Assembly (NCBI GenBank): GCA_040772085.1
Contig: JAXGYU010000001.1
Span: 682,001 to 746,000, forward strand
DNA length: 64,000 nt
Direction: 5' to 3'
Source: JAXGMV01 sp040772085
Lineage (GTDB): Bacteria; Chloroflexota; Anaerolineae; Anaerolineales; Anaerolineaceae
Of this stretch, positions 17,567-24,530 are shown piece by piece (position 1 is the first letter of the stretch; each line of letters starts with the position of its first letter). Below the pieces are notes generated by a model. That model was not told the DNA's origin. It did not search any database and was given only the letters and a program-made list of their open reading frames with translations. A program made the translations under genes and the position numbers.

Positions 17567-18112
17567 ATGAAGAAACCCGCCTTGCTGTTCATACTCCTGC
17601 CGGTCGCCCTGATCGGATGGATCATCTTCAGCGCTACCTTCCTGAAACCGGAAGGCATTGACAGGCAGGAAGCGCCCCAGGCAGGCTTTATCGCACCGGA
17701 TTTCTCACTGCCGGCATTGGATGGCGGCTCAGGTTTGAACCTGCATGAGAACCGGGGCAAGGTGATGGTCGTCAACTTCTGGGCGAGCTGGTGTCCGCCT
17801 TGCCGGGCTGAAATGCCTGACATGCAACAGGTCCAGGCGTTGTACAGTCAGGATGAGGTGCTGATTATTCCCGTAAACGTTCTCACGCAGGACAACCTGA
17901 ATGAGGTTGTCCGTTTCGTTGATCAGATCGATTACTCACTGCCTGTTTACCTGGATGAAAAGGGCGAGGTCAATCGGACTTACCGGATCAGCGCGATGCC
18001 GACCACCTTTTTCATTGATAAGGATTTGAAAATTGCCAAGGTCGTATCCGGCGGTCCGCTCTCCCAGAGCTTCCTGACCAACGAAATCGACCAACTGCTC
18101 AAGGCAAAGTAA
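17567..18112 (+). CDS. TlpA/ResA-like membrane-anchored thioredoxin
   Basis: The 181-residue protein has an N-terminal signal anchor (about 5-25), then a thioredoxin fold of the TlpA/ResA type: APDFSLPALDGG, VVNFWASWCPPCRAEMPDM with the redox pair Cys76/Cys79 in a WCPPC motif, and the cis-proline region RISAMPTTFFIDKD. It reduces or isomerises disulfides on the outer face of the membrane, as in cytochrome c maturation. The next gene starts inside its stop codon (TAATG), so an Lgt-like membrane protein is translationally coupled to it. A ccdA gene that could supply electrons lies at 36.6 kb. Confidence 0.9.
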   Translation: MKKPALLFILLPVALIGWIIFSATFLKPEGIDRQEAPQAGFIAPDFSLPALDGGSGLNLHENRGKVMVVNFWASWCPPCRAEMPDMQQVQALYSQDEVLIIPVNVLTQDNLNEVVRFVDQIDYSLPVYLDEKGEVNRTYRISAMPTTFFIDKDLKIAKVVSGGPLSQSFLTNEIDQLLKAK

Positions 18113-18876
18113 TGTTCCCGATCCTGCAGTTCGGTCCGTTGTCAATCGCGACCAGCAGCTTTGTGCTGCTGCTCGGACTGATTTTCGGTCAGTATTTTTC
18201 ATCAAAACTGGCGCCGAAATTCGGGATCGAGTCAGACTTTATGGACAAAGTCATGTTCTCCGCTTTCCTCTTCGGCATCGCGGGAGGCAGACTTGGGTAT
18301 CTGATGGCGCACCCGCAAACGCTGATGAAAGAACCGCTCTCGATATTCTCGCTCAGCCCATTGATTTTTCCCATGGAGTCCGCGCTTCTGGCTGCCGGGT
18401 TGTACATGCTGATCGTGACCCAGCGCGGCGGACGCTCTATCCTCAAATTGCTGGACGCGCTGACACCGATGCTGGCTGTCATGCTGCTCGCGATTCCGCT
18501 GGCACAATTCGCGTCTGGTGATTTATTTGGCACGCGCACGCAGATGCCCTGGGGGATTGAAATGTGGTCCGTGAACCGCCACCCGGTCCAGCTTTATCAA
18601 CTCGCCGGCAACTTGCTGGTTAGCGCGATATTCTTCCGACAGTATTGGCGCTCGTCTGTGACGCGAACGCCTGGCACACGTTTTCTCTGGCTGATCATCG
18701 GACTGGCCAGCGTCAGTATTCTGGTGGATGGATTCAGAGAAACCAGCCAACTGCTCTTTACATCTTTTCGAGTCAGTCAGCTGGTGGCGTTCGGATTGGT
18801 AATCGCGGCTATGGTAGGCTTGACCCGGCTGGAAAAAACCGCCGATTCAGAAACACTTCCTGATCTAAACGAATGA
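18112..18876 (+). CDS. Lgt-like integral membrane protein without the canonical catalytic motifs
   Basis: The 254-residue protein has about seven membrane segments. It resembles prolipoprotein diacylglyceryl transferase in several places: GGRLGYLMAH (58-67), PWGIE (146-150) and NRHPVQLYQ (155-163). Canonical Lgt has a His-Gly-Gly-Leu motif with an essential His and a Gly-Arg-x-x-Asn motif with an essential Arg. Here the matching stretches read FPMESALLAAGL (86-97) and IPLAQFASGDLFG (128-140), so both key residues appear to be lost. It may be a paralogue with a changed job, possibly linked to the coupled TlpA-like protein. A working Lgt elsewhere is expected. Confidence 0.7.
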   Translation: MFPILQFGPLSIATSSFVLLLGLIFGQYFSSKLAPKFGIESDFMDKVMFSAFLFGIAGGRLGYLMAHPQTLMKEPLSIFSLSPLIFPMESALLAAGLYMLIVTQRGGRSILKLLDALTPMLAVMLLAIPLAQFASGDLFGTRTQMPWGIEMWSVNRHPVQLYQLAGNLLVSAIFFRQYWRSSVTRTPGTRFLWLIIGLASVSILVDGFRETSQLLFTSFRVSQLVAFGLVIAAMVGLTRLEKTADSETLPDLNE

Positions 18877-19506
18877 ACTCACCACGCGCAGGATATCGAA
18901 TCCCTCAGCGAAGGGGCGTTCTGCCAATGCGCCATGGCGAATCAGAGTCGCCCGCGTGATCTCGGGGTCAAAATAATACTTGCTGGAGTAAGTCTGGTAA
19001 GCAGCCAGTGCTTTCAGCTTTTTGGCAACATCCTCTTCGGAGACGCCGACCAGAAAATGCGGGAAGAATCCATAACTGGACCTGAGGACGTCGAATCCCA
19101 GGACGGTCGTGCCGCGGTAGGCGCGCAGACATTCTTCGGTCACCGTCTTGTGATCCTGATGGATGTCCGCCAGCGTATGGGTGAACACCAGCTCAGGCCG
19201 GAAGTCACGGTTGAAGGAGATCAGAAATTCCAGGATTTCCTGACGCTGATGCGGGAAATGACGCGTGTCGAATTGCCCGAGAATCACCTGCTCACGCTTG
19301 ACGCCTAACGCCGTCATCGACGCGTGATGCTCGCTGACAAGGTCTTTCAGTTTGGGGTTCTTCTGATTGTCGGAGAGGGTGACGCAGCGGATGTCGATCT
19401 TCGCAGCCAATTGCGCGATTAACGCGCCGGCACCAAGCTCAATGTCATCCGGATGCGCGCCGATGAAGGCAACGCGCTTGCATGAGAGTAACAGATCCTG
19501 ATTCAT
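18865..19506 (-). CDS. PIG-L family deacetylase
   Basis: The 213-residue protein has the LmbE/PIG-L zinc motif FIGAHPDDIELGAGALIA near the N-terminus and the distal HxDH-type motif HTLADIHQDHKTV near residue 110. The family removes N-acetyl groups from sugars such as GlcNAc-inositol, chitobiose or bacillithiol precursors. The substrate here is unknown. The gene overlaps the end of the convergent Lgt-like gene by 12 bases and follows a methyltransferase on the same strand, which suggests a small operon with ndk at its head. Confidence 0.88.
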   Translation of the reverse strand: MNQDLLLSCKRVAFIGAHPDDIELGAGALIAQLAAKIDIRCVTLSDNQKNPKLKDLVSEHHASMTALGVKREQVILGQFDTRHFPHQRQEILEFLISFNRDFRPELVFTHTLADIHQDHKTVTEECLRAYRGTTVLGFDVLRSSYGFFPHFLVGVSEEDVAKKLKALAAYQTYSSKYYFDPEITRATLIRHGALAERPFAEGFDILRVVSSFV

Positions 19507-19515
19507 GCAGCCTGC

Positions 19516-20319
19516 CTATTTCCTGGCAAGGAATCCGCCGACCACTTTTTTCATGATCAGTTCGCCGTCGCGATCAAAGTGTACCTTGGCGACAGCTTCA
19601 ATTTTGCCCATGATTTTGACGAAGTCATCTTTCGTTTCAAAGAACGATTTCCACAGCCGGCGGTCTTCCGAGAGCGACGCGCGTGTGTATTCAACGAAAG
19701 GTTCGACACTGTCGAAGTGCAGGGAGTTCTCAAAGATGTGCACTGTTACCTTGTTGAACAAACCCCGCATTTCGTTCAGGATCAGGCTCGAATAACGCGA
19801 GCTGCCGGGCATTGGGGGGATCTCCATGCCGGTAGCCTGGCGGATGACATCGTAGAAAAAGCGTTTGTTGTCTGGCATGGGGCCGCTGGTGAAGAGCATG
19901 CCGCCGGGTTTGAGCACGCGATGCATCTCGCTAATCGTGAACGGGATATCGGTGGCATAGTAAATGGCGAAACAGCAGGAGAGCAGATCGAATGTGTCGT
20001 TTGCAAAGTCAAATGGTTTGTCAAAGTCGAGCGTAACGAATTTAACATCCGCGCCGCGGGTCTTGTTGTTCTCAATTGCCTGAGCCAGCAGCTCCTGGTT
20101 GACATCGCCGCCGGTGATGTCCGCTTCACCGCCAAGATAGTCGTAGTAGGAAAAGCATTGTTTGCCGGACCCGCAGCCTACATCCAGGATTTTTTCACCT
20201 TTACGCAGCGGCAGCAGACCGAGCATCCACTGATCAATATCCTTGCTGCCATATTTGTTGTGAATATCAATGCGTCGGGCAAGGTCGTCCGTTGTCTCGC
20301 GATAGTCGATTTTTTCCAT
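19516..20319 (-). CDS. class I SAM-dependent methyltransferase
   Basis: From the ATG at 20319 (AGGTGA 5 nt upstream) the protein has 267 residues. Motif I is EKILDVGCGSGKQCFSYYDY, followed by an Asp-rich motif II area, LSCCFAIYYATD, and the post-motif HRVLKPGGMLFTSGPM typical of methyltransferase family 11/25. No specific substrate is evident. A shift of residues after the core (EIPPMPGSSRYSSLILNEM) suggests a small-molecule acceptor. It lies between ndk and a PIG-L deacetylase; the latter two could act together on a glycosylated metabolite, but this is only inference from proximity. Confidence 0.8.
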   Translation of the reverse strand: MEKIDYRETTDDLARRIDIHNKYGSKDIDQWMLGLLPLRKGEKILDVGCGSGKQCFSYYDYLGGEADITGGDVNQELLAQAIENNKTRGADVKFVTLDFDKPFDFANDTFDLLSCCFAIYYATDIPFTISEMHRVLKPGGMLFTSGPMPDNKRFFYDVIRQATGMEIPPMPGSSRYSSLILNEMRGLFNKVTVHIFENSLHFDSVEPFVEYTRASLSEDRRLWKSFFETKDDFVKIMGKIEAVAKVHFDRDGELIMKKVVGGFLARK

Positions 20320-20329
20320 GCTCACCTCA

Positions 20330-20782
20330 TTAAAGTCCAAAAATCAGGTCCTGGTCGAGCCGTTTCCAGTCAACCAATTCTTCCGGCTTGAACCAGAGTG
20401 AGATCTCAAGTTCAGCATTTTCAACGCTGTCAGACGCGTGGGTCAGATTGCGGTTTGTCACCAGTCCAAAATCGTGGCGGATGGTGCCGGGCGCGGCGTT
20501 GGCAGGGTTGGTGGCGCCCATGGTCTGTCTGACGAGCGCGATGGCGTTGGGACCTTCAACCACAAGCGCCATGACGGGTGATGAACAAATGTAGGCGATC
20601 AGACCTTCATAGAAGGGTTTGCCCTGATGAACAGCGTAGTGGGTTTCAGCCAGTTCCTTGCTGACAGCCAGGAATTTTGCGGCGACTAATTTAAGACCTC
20701 TCTTTTCGAGCCGGCTGATGATCTCTCCAACAAGACTGCGTTGTACTCCATCAGGTTTAATCAATACCAGAGTGCGTTCCAC
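20330..20782 (-). CDS. ndk: nucleoside diphosphate kinase
   Basis: The 150-residue protein begins MERTLVLIKPDGVQRSLVGE and has the active site RNLTHASDS with the phosphorylated His115. It balances nucleoside triphosphate pools by ping-pong phosphotransfer. In most Ndk proteins this motif reads N-x-x-H-G-S-D-S; here Gly is Ala. Translation starts at GTG with GGAGG 7 nt upstream. It lies 17 bases after the TPR gene and 11 bases before the methyltransferase start. Confidence 0.95.
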   Translation of the reverse strand: MERTLVLIKPDGVQRSLVGEIISRLEKRGLKLVAAKFLAVSKELAETHYAVHQGKPFYEGLIAYICSSPVMALVVEGPNAIALVRQTMGATNPANAAPGTIRHDFGLVTNRNLTHASDSVENAELEISLWFKPEELVDWKRLDQDLIFGL

Positions 20783-20799
20783 GAAGTGACCTCCAAATG

Positions 20800-22902
20800 T
20801 TATTGCATCAGATTTTCGAGCTTTTTGTACATCGCGTAGGCTTCGTCATTAAAGCCATAACGCTGATAGGCGTCCGCGAGTTGTAGTATCACCGTGCTGT
20901 CATCGGGAGACTGGGCAGCCAGTTCTTCGAACCTGACGATCTCGTCAGCGCCTTCAGCCGGCATGCGGACTGTGGTCAGAGCAGCGGGCTGTGTGACCGG
21001 TTCCGGCTTCTCGACATAATTCTTGATCCAGTCCATCAAGGCGCCGAAGCCGCGTGCCGACGACCGCTGACGCTGGGGTTCGGCGGCTTTTTGAGAAGCG
21101 GCTGGCTCCCGGGTAAGCGGTGTGTAGGAAGGCGGCAGGACGACCGGCTGGCTGGCTCCTTCTTCAGCAAGTGATTCATCATCGTCCGGCGCCGCGATGT
21201 TGAGGTTGATCTCAACCGCGGCGTCGGTTTCATGGCGTTCAATGGTGACGGGAAGGGGCAATTCCTCTGCTGCCTGTTCCTCAAGGGGCAGGTCAGGCTC
21301 AGGTTCAGCAGGCTCATCGACCACAACGGTTTCTGCAACTTCATCCGCTTCAACCACAGGAATCTCAACTGCAGGTTCAGGTTCTGTCTCAGCGGGTGGT
21401 TCGGCAGCCTGCTCAGGCATCTCTTCCTGGGCTTCAGGCGTCAGAACTTCGTCAGCCAATTCATGAGTGACTGCAGCAGTCTCGATGGTTTCGGCGACCG
21501 TTTCGGCGGTTTGCGTGAGCCAGGCAGGTTTTGCCATTTCCGGGTCAACCTCCGCAGTCAGCAGACCAGAGGGGTCCGCGCCTTGTTTGACTGCCAATGC
21601 CTGCAGCCAGAGCAGCGACTGGTCCAGTTCGTCTGCCGGATCAAGTTCCAGATAATGCGGCTGGGCGACCGGGGTTACTGTCTCTTCGCTTTTAGTAGTC
21701 TCTTCTGCCTCTAGCGGTGCTGTTGCTTCTTGCTCAGTCTGGGTATCAATAAATACGGCTGTTTCTTCAATTGCTTCCAACTCTTCGTCTACCAAGGTAT
21801 CAGCGGGTGCGGGGATAACCTTATCCTCATCAGCCTCTTCCGGACTCGGCTCGATTGCTGCTGCCTCGGCTGCCTGTTTCTTACGCAGGATAATTTGCTT
21901 GGTATCGTCGAAGGTAGTCTCGACTTCTGCTGTGACCGGGTCGGTTTCATTGATAATGCGGCTGATGACTTCGCGCCGCTTCTCTTCTGTAATCAGGTCT
22001 TCTTCCGAGAGGCCGGCATCATCGATCACCTCCGCGAACTCGTCCACGGGCTTGATCTCCCGGATGGAGGCCCCAATAGGCGCCACTAATGGCGCGGTCA
22101 CCTCGTGTGCCAGGTCATCCGGCCGCAGGTCTTCGTTTGCGTAATCAGCCAGCTTGATGATGCTGGCGTCCGCGTCCTCATCGTCCGCTTCAACGGCGCT
22201 TCTGCCGGCAGTCCTGCCCGGCAGGATCAAATCGAGCATGGCTTCCGCGTTCTCAGCCAGGATTGGCTCGTCATCACGCGCCAGAGCTGCCAGGATGCGG
22301 TTCGCTTCGAGGGCGTAGGGCAGCCGGTCGGTGACTTTGCGCGCCTGCTTAAGCGCGGCGGGGTAATTGCCCATCTCCCGGTAAACTGTTGCTTTATAAC
22401 TTTCGAGGTCCATACGGGTCGGGTCTTCAGCGAGGATCGTATCAATCCCCTGCAAAGCCTGCGCGAACAAACCCGCTTTTGCGTGGATACGCACCAGCGT
22501 CGCGGGCAAGGCTGGTAATTTCTGAGGTTCGGTACCGGTTTTTCGCCCGTAAAGCCTTTTCAGGTTTGACGCCAGCTTGACGTCATCAGGGGCGAGCTCA
22601 TAGGCGCGTTCCATATGCCAGATCGAACGATCGAGATCACCGGCATCTTCGGCGGTAATACTCAAACCAAGGTGAGCCAGCAGATCATCAGGCACGACGG
22701 ACAGAATTCGTTCGAAAATATCTTCCGCCTGGTCAAAAAGCCGCGCTTCAAGATAGGCTTTGCCGAGCAGACGATAGATTGTCAGATCCTTTGGGTAGGT
22801 TTGCAGGATGTATTTCGAATGGACGATCGCTGACGTCAGATTGCCTTCAGCCAGCATCTGCTCGATTTCGTCATAATACGCGTGTAATGAAATTTCCGCC
22901 AT
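20800..22902 (-). CDS. large TPR-repeat protein with long acidic middle region
   Basis: The 700-residue protein has three parts. Residues 1 to about 215 hold tandem tetratricopeptide repeats (ILQTYPKDLTIYRLLGKAYL, then RILSVVPDDLLAHLGLSITA and LKQARKVTDRLPYALEANRI). About 220-620 is a low-complexity Glu/Ala/Pro/Thr-rich stretch with repeated EEETAEP-like words. The last 50 residues form another TPR (VILQLADAYQRYGFNDEAYA). There is no signal peptide, so it is probably a cytoplasmic scaffold. GGAGCG precedes the ATG. Not recognised as a named protein. It lies between rpoD and ndk on the same strand. Confidence 0.8.
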   Translation of the reverse strand: MAEISLHAYYDEIEQMLAEGNLTSAIVHSKYILQTYPKDLTIYRLLGKAYLEARLFDQAEDIFERILSVVPDDLLAHLGLSITAEDAGDLDRSIWHMERAYELAPDDVKLASNLKRLYGRKTGTEPQKLPALPATLVRIHAKAGLFAQALQGIDTILAEDPTRMDLESYKATVYREMGNYPAALKQARKVTDRLPYALEANRILAALARDDEPILAENAEAMLDLILPGRTAGRSAVEADDEDADASIIKLADYANEDLRPDDLAHEVTAPLVAPIGASIREIKPVDEFAEVIDDAGLSEEDLITEEKRREVISRIINETDPVTAEVETTFDDTKQIILRKKQAAEAAAIEPSPEEADEDKVIPAPADTLVDEELEAIEETAVFIDTQTEQEATAPLEAEETTKSEETVTPVAQPHYLELDPADELDQSLLWLQALAVKQGADPSGLLTAEVDPEMAKPAWLTQTAETVAETIETAAVTHELADEVLTPEAQEEMPEQAAEPPAETEPEPAVEIPVVEADEVAETVVVDEPAEPEPDLPLEEQAAEELPLPVTIERHETDAAVEINLNIAAPDDDESLAEEGASQPVVLPPSYTPLTREPAASQKAAEPQRQRSSARGFGALMDWIKNYVEKPEPVTQPAALTTVRMPAEGADEIVRFEELAAQSPDDSTVILQLADAYQRYGFNDEAYAMYKKLENLMQ

Positions 22903-22971
22903 TTAACGCTCCGCCTCTGCCAAAGTGTGCCAGTGATTGACCAATTTTACCGCTACATGAGTGATTATCAT

Positions 22972-23002
22972 AAAACAGGCGATTGATATCCTCAATCGCC
23001 TG
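22972..23002 (-). terminator. intrinsic terminator of rpoD
   Basis: CAGGCGATTGA and TCAATCGCCTG form an 11-bp perfect stem with a 5-nt loop. On the minus strand it is followed by TTTTAT. It lies 12 bases past the rpoD stop. Confidence 0.85.
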
Positions 23003-23014
23003 ATGTGTGTTGGG

Positions 23015-24235
23015 TCAATCGCCCAGATACTCCCGCAGTTTTCGTCTGATGGTTGGATGCCGCAGACGGCTGAGTGCCTGCGCTTCGATCTGTCTGACGC
23101 GCTCGCGGGTGACGCCCATCTTTCGGCCAACTTCTTCCAGCGTGTATGCCTGACCGTCGAGCAAGCCGTAACGCAGTTGCAGGATGCGAACCTCACGCGG
23201 AGGCAAGCCATTCAGGACTTCCTCAAGATGTTCCTTGAGCAGGTTGTAGGTAGCTGTCTCATCGGGGGGCGGCGCTTCTTCATCTTCGATGAAGTCACCC
23301 AGGACAGAATCTTCTTCATCATCGGTCGGCGTTTCGAGCGATAAAGGACGCCGGGCAACCTGGATCATGTTTTCCACTTTTTTCGGAGCGACATCCAGCG
23401 CTTCCGCCAGTTCGTCGACGGCGGGTTCGCGCCCGAGACGCTGGGTCAGTTGGTGCTGGATTCTCAGCAGCTTGTTGATCTGATCGCCCATGTGGACCGG
23501 CACGCGGATGGTTCGGCCCTGATCCGCGATCGCGCGGGTGACAGCCTGCCTGATCCACCACGTGGCGTATGTTGAGAACTTATGCCCGCGACGATAATCA
23601 AACTTCTTCGTGGCGCGGATCAGACCAATGTTGCCTTCCTGGATCAGATCAAGGAAAGGCACGCCTCTGCCCATGTATTTCTTGGCAACAGAGATAACCA
23701 GCCTGGAGTTGGCGGTGATCAGGTGTTCACGGGCACTCCAGCCGTCGTTGATCAGTTTGCTGAGTTCGGTGCGCCGGCGGCCGCTGATGTTGCCTTTCGC
23801 CAGCTCTTCACGGCCCATGCGACCGCGTTCAATCCGCTGTGCCAGCTCCACTTCTTCATCGGCTGTCAGCAGGGGAACCCGGCTGACCTCCTTGAGGTAC
23901 AGGCCGATTGTATCGTCGGTATCGATGTTCGCAAGATCGTCAAGGACGAGCTTTTTGGCCGAGCCGTCTACTTCATCTTCATCGTGGTCGGTAATATCCA
24001 GCTCATCGTCTGTGGGCTCTTCAGGCGGGATATCCTCAAAATAGGGGATACCGGCGCTCATGAGCGCGGCAAATGCTTCCTCTAGCTGCTCAACGTCCTG
24101 CTCAGCCTCTGGGAAGAAATGTAATATGTCATCGATTGTTACGTATGACTTTTGTCGACCGACTTCCACCAATCTCGCGATTGCTGAATATTCCTCATCA
24201 TCGTCATCGACACTAAGCAGCACATCTTTCATCAT
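23015..24235 (-). CDS. rpoD: primary RNA polymerase sigma factor (sigma-70/SigA)
   Basis: The 406-residue protein has a short acidic region 1.1-like N-terminus (1-105), region 1.2 (DTIGLYLKEVSRVPLLTADE), region 2 with DLIQEGNIGLIRATKKFDYR and KFSTYATWWIRQAVTRAI, region 3, and region 4 with LEEVGRKMGVTRERVRQIEA. These are the complete signatures of a group 1 sigma factor. It directs RNA polymerase to housekeeping promoters; many promoters in this window have TGnTATAAT extended -10 boxes. Two adjacent ATG codons occur at the start. It has its own promoter, a 125-nt leader with a possible attenuator, and its own terminator. Confidence 0.96.
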   Translation of the reverse strand: MMKDVLLSVDDDDEEYSAIARLVEVGRQKSYVTIDDILHFFPEAEQDVEQLEEAFAALMSAGIPYFEDIPPEEPTDDELDITDHDEDEVDGSAKKLVLDDLANIDTDDTIGLYLKEVSRVPLLTADEEVELAQRIERGRMGREELAKGNISGRRRTELSKLINDGWSAREHLITANSRLVISVAKKYMGRGVPFLDLIQEGNIGLIRATKKFDYRRGHKFSTYATWWIRQAVTRAIADQGRTIRVPVHMGDQINKLLRIQHQLTQRLGREPAVDELAEALDVAPKKVENMIQVARRPLSLETPTDDEEDSVLGDFIEDEEAPPPDETATYNLLKEHLEEVLNGLPPREVRILQLRYGLLDGQAYTLEEVGRKMGVTRERVRQIEAQALSRLRHPTIRRKLREYLGD

Positions 24236-24317
24236 AAACAGGTTACCTACCGTATCCTAGTAAGTTTCAGAATACACTTTTTAGTAATTAATTGCAAGCG
24301 GCTTTCAAATTAGTCAC

Positions 24318-24343
24318 AAAAAACGGACGACACACGCCGCCCG
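24318..24343 (-). promoter_or_regulatory. candidate attenuator in the rpoD leader
   Basis: On the minus strand CGGGCGG and TCGTCCG pair (two G-U) around a CGTGTG loop and run straight into TTTTTT. It lies about 85 nt upstream of the rpoD ATG and downstream of the rpoD promoter, the form and place of a transcription attenuator. Confidence 0.5.
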
Positions 24344-24368
24344 GTCATTGAAAAAGCAAGCAAGGAAT

Positions 24369-24397
24369 ACTATACAGAAAACGAAATGATAAGTCAA
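24369..24397 (-). promoter_or_regulatory. rpoD promoter
   Basis: TTGACT (24397-24392), a 17-bp spacer and TATAGT (24374-24369) form a near-consensus sigma-70 promoter. Transcription would begin near 24362, giving a leader of about 125 nt. Confidence 0.75.
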
Positions 24398-24451
24398 CAC
24401 CCAAAATTGATTAAAAAAAGCAATTCATTAGCTTAAATCTATGTGAATTTA

Positions 24452-24479
24452 TTGCTAATTCCTATAATAATTGTATAAT
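24452..24479 (+). promoter_or_regulatory. hppA promoter
   Basis: TTGCTA (24452-24457), a 16-bp spacer and TATAAT (24474-24479) fit a sigma-70 promoter. A second TATAAT at 24463-24468 overlaps it. The rest of the 295-base gap to rpoD is AT-rich and holds only the rpoD control elements. Confidence 0.6.
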
Positions 24480-24530
24480 TAAGGTTTATGTAAGCTAGTT
24501 AACGCATTCTTTCACGAAAAGGAGCTCTAT

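Noticed and set aside
19579..20391. Open frame (270 codons) antisense to the methyltransferase and ndk
   Set aside because: Mirror frame of two conserved genes with no motif of its own.
21030..21720. Low-complexity repeats in the TPR gene as a possible DNA repeat array
   Set aside because: The words differ in base sequence and keep the reading frame; it is an acidic disordered protein region.
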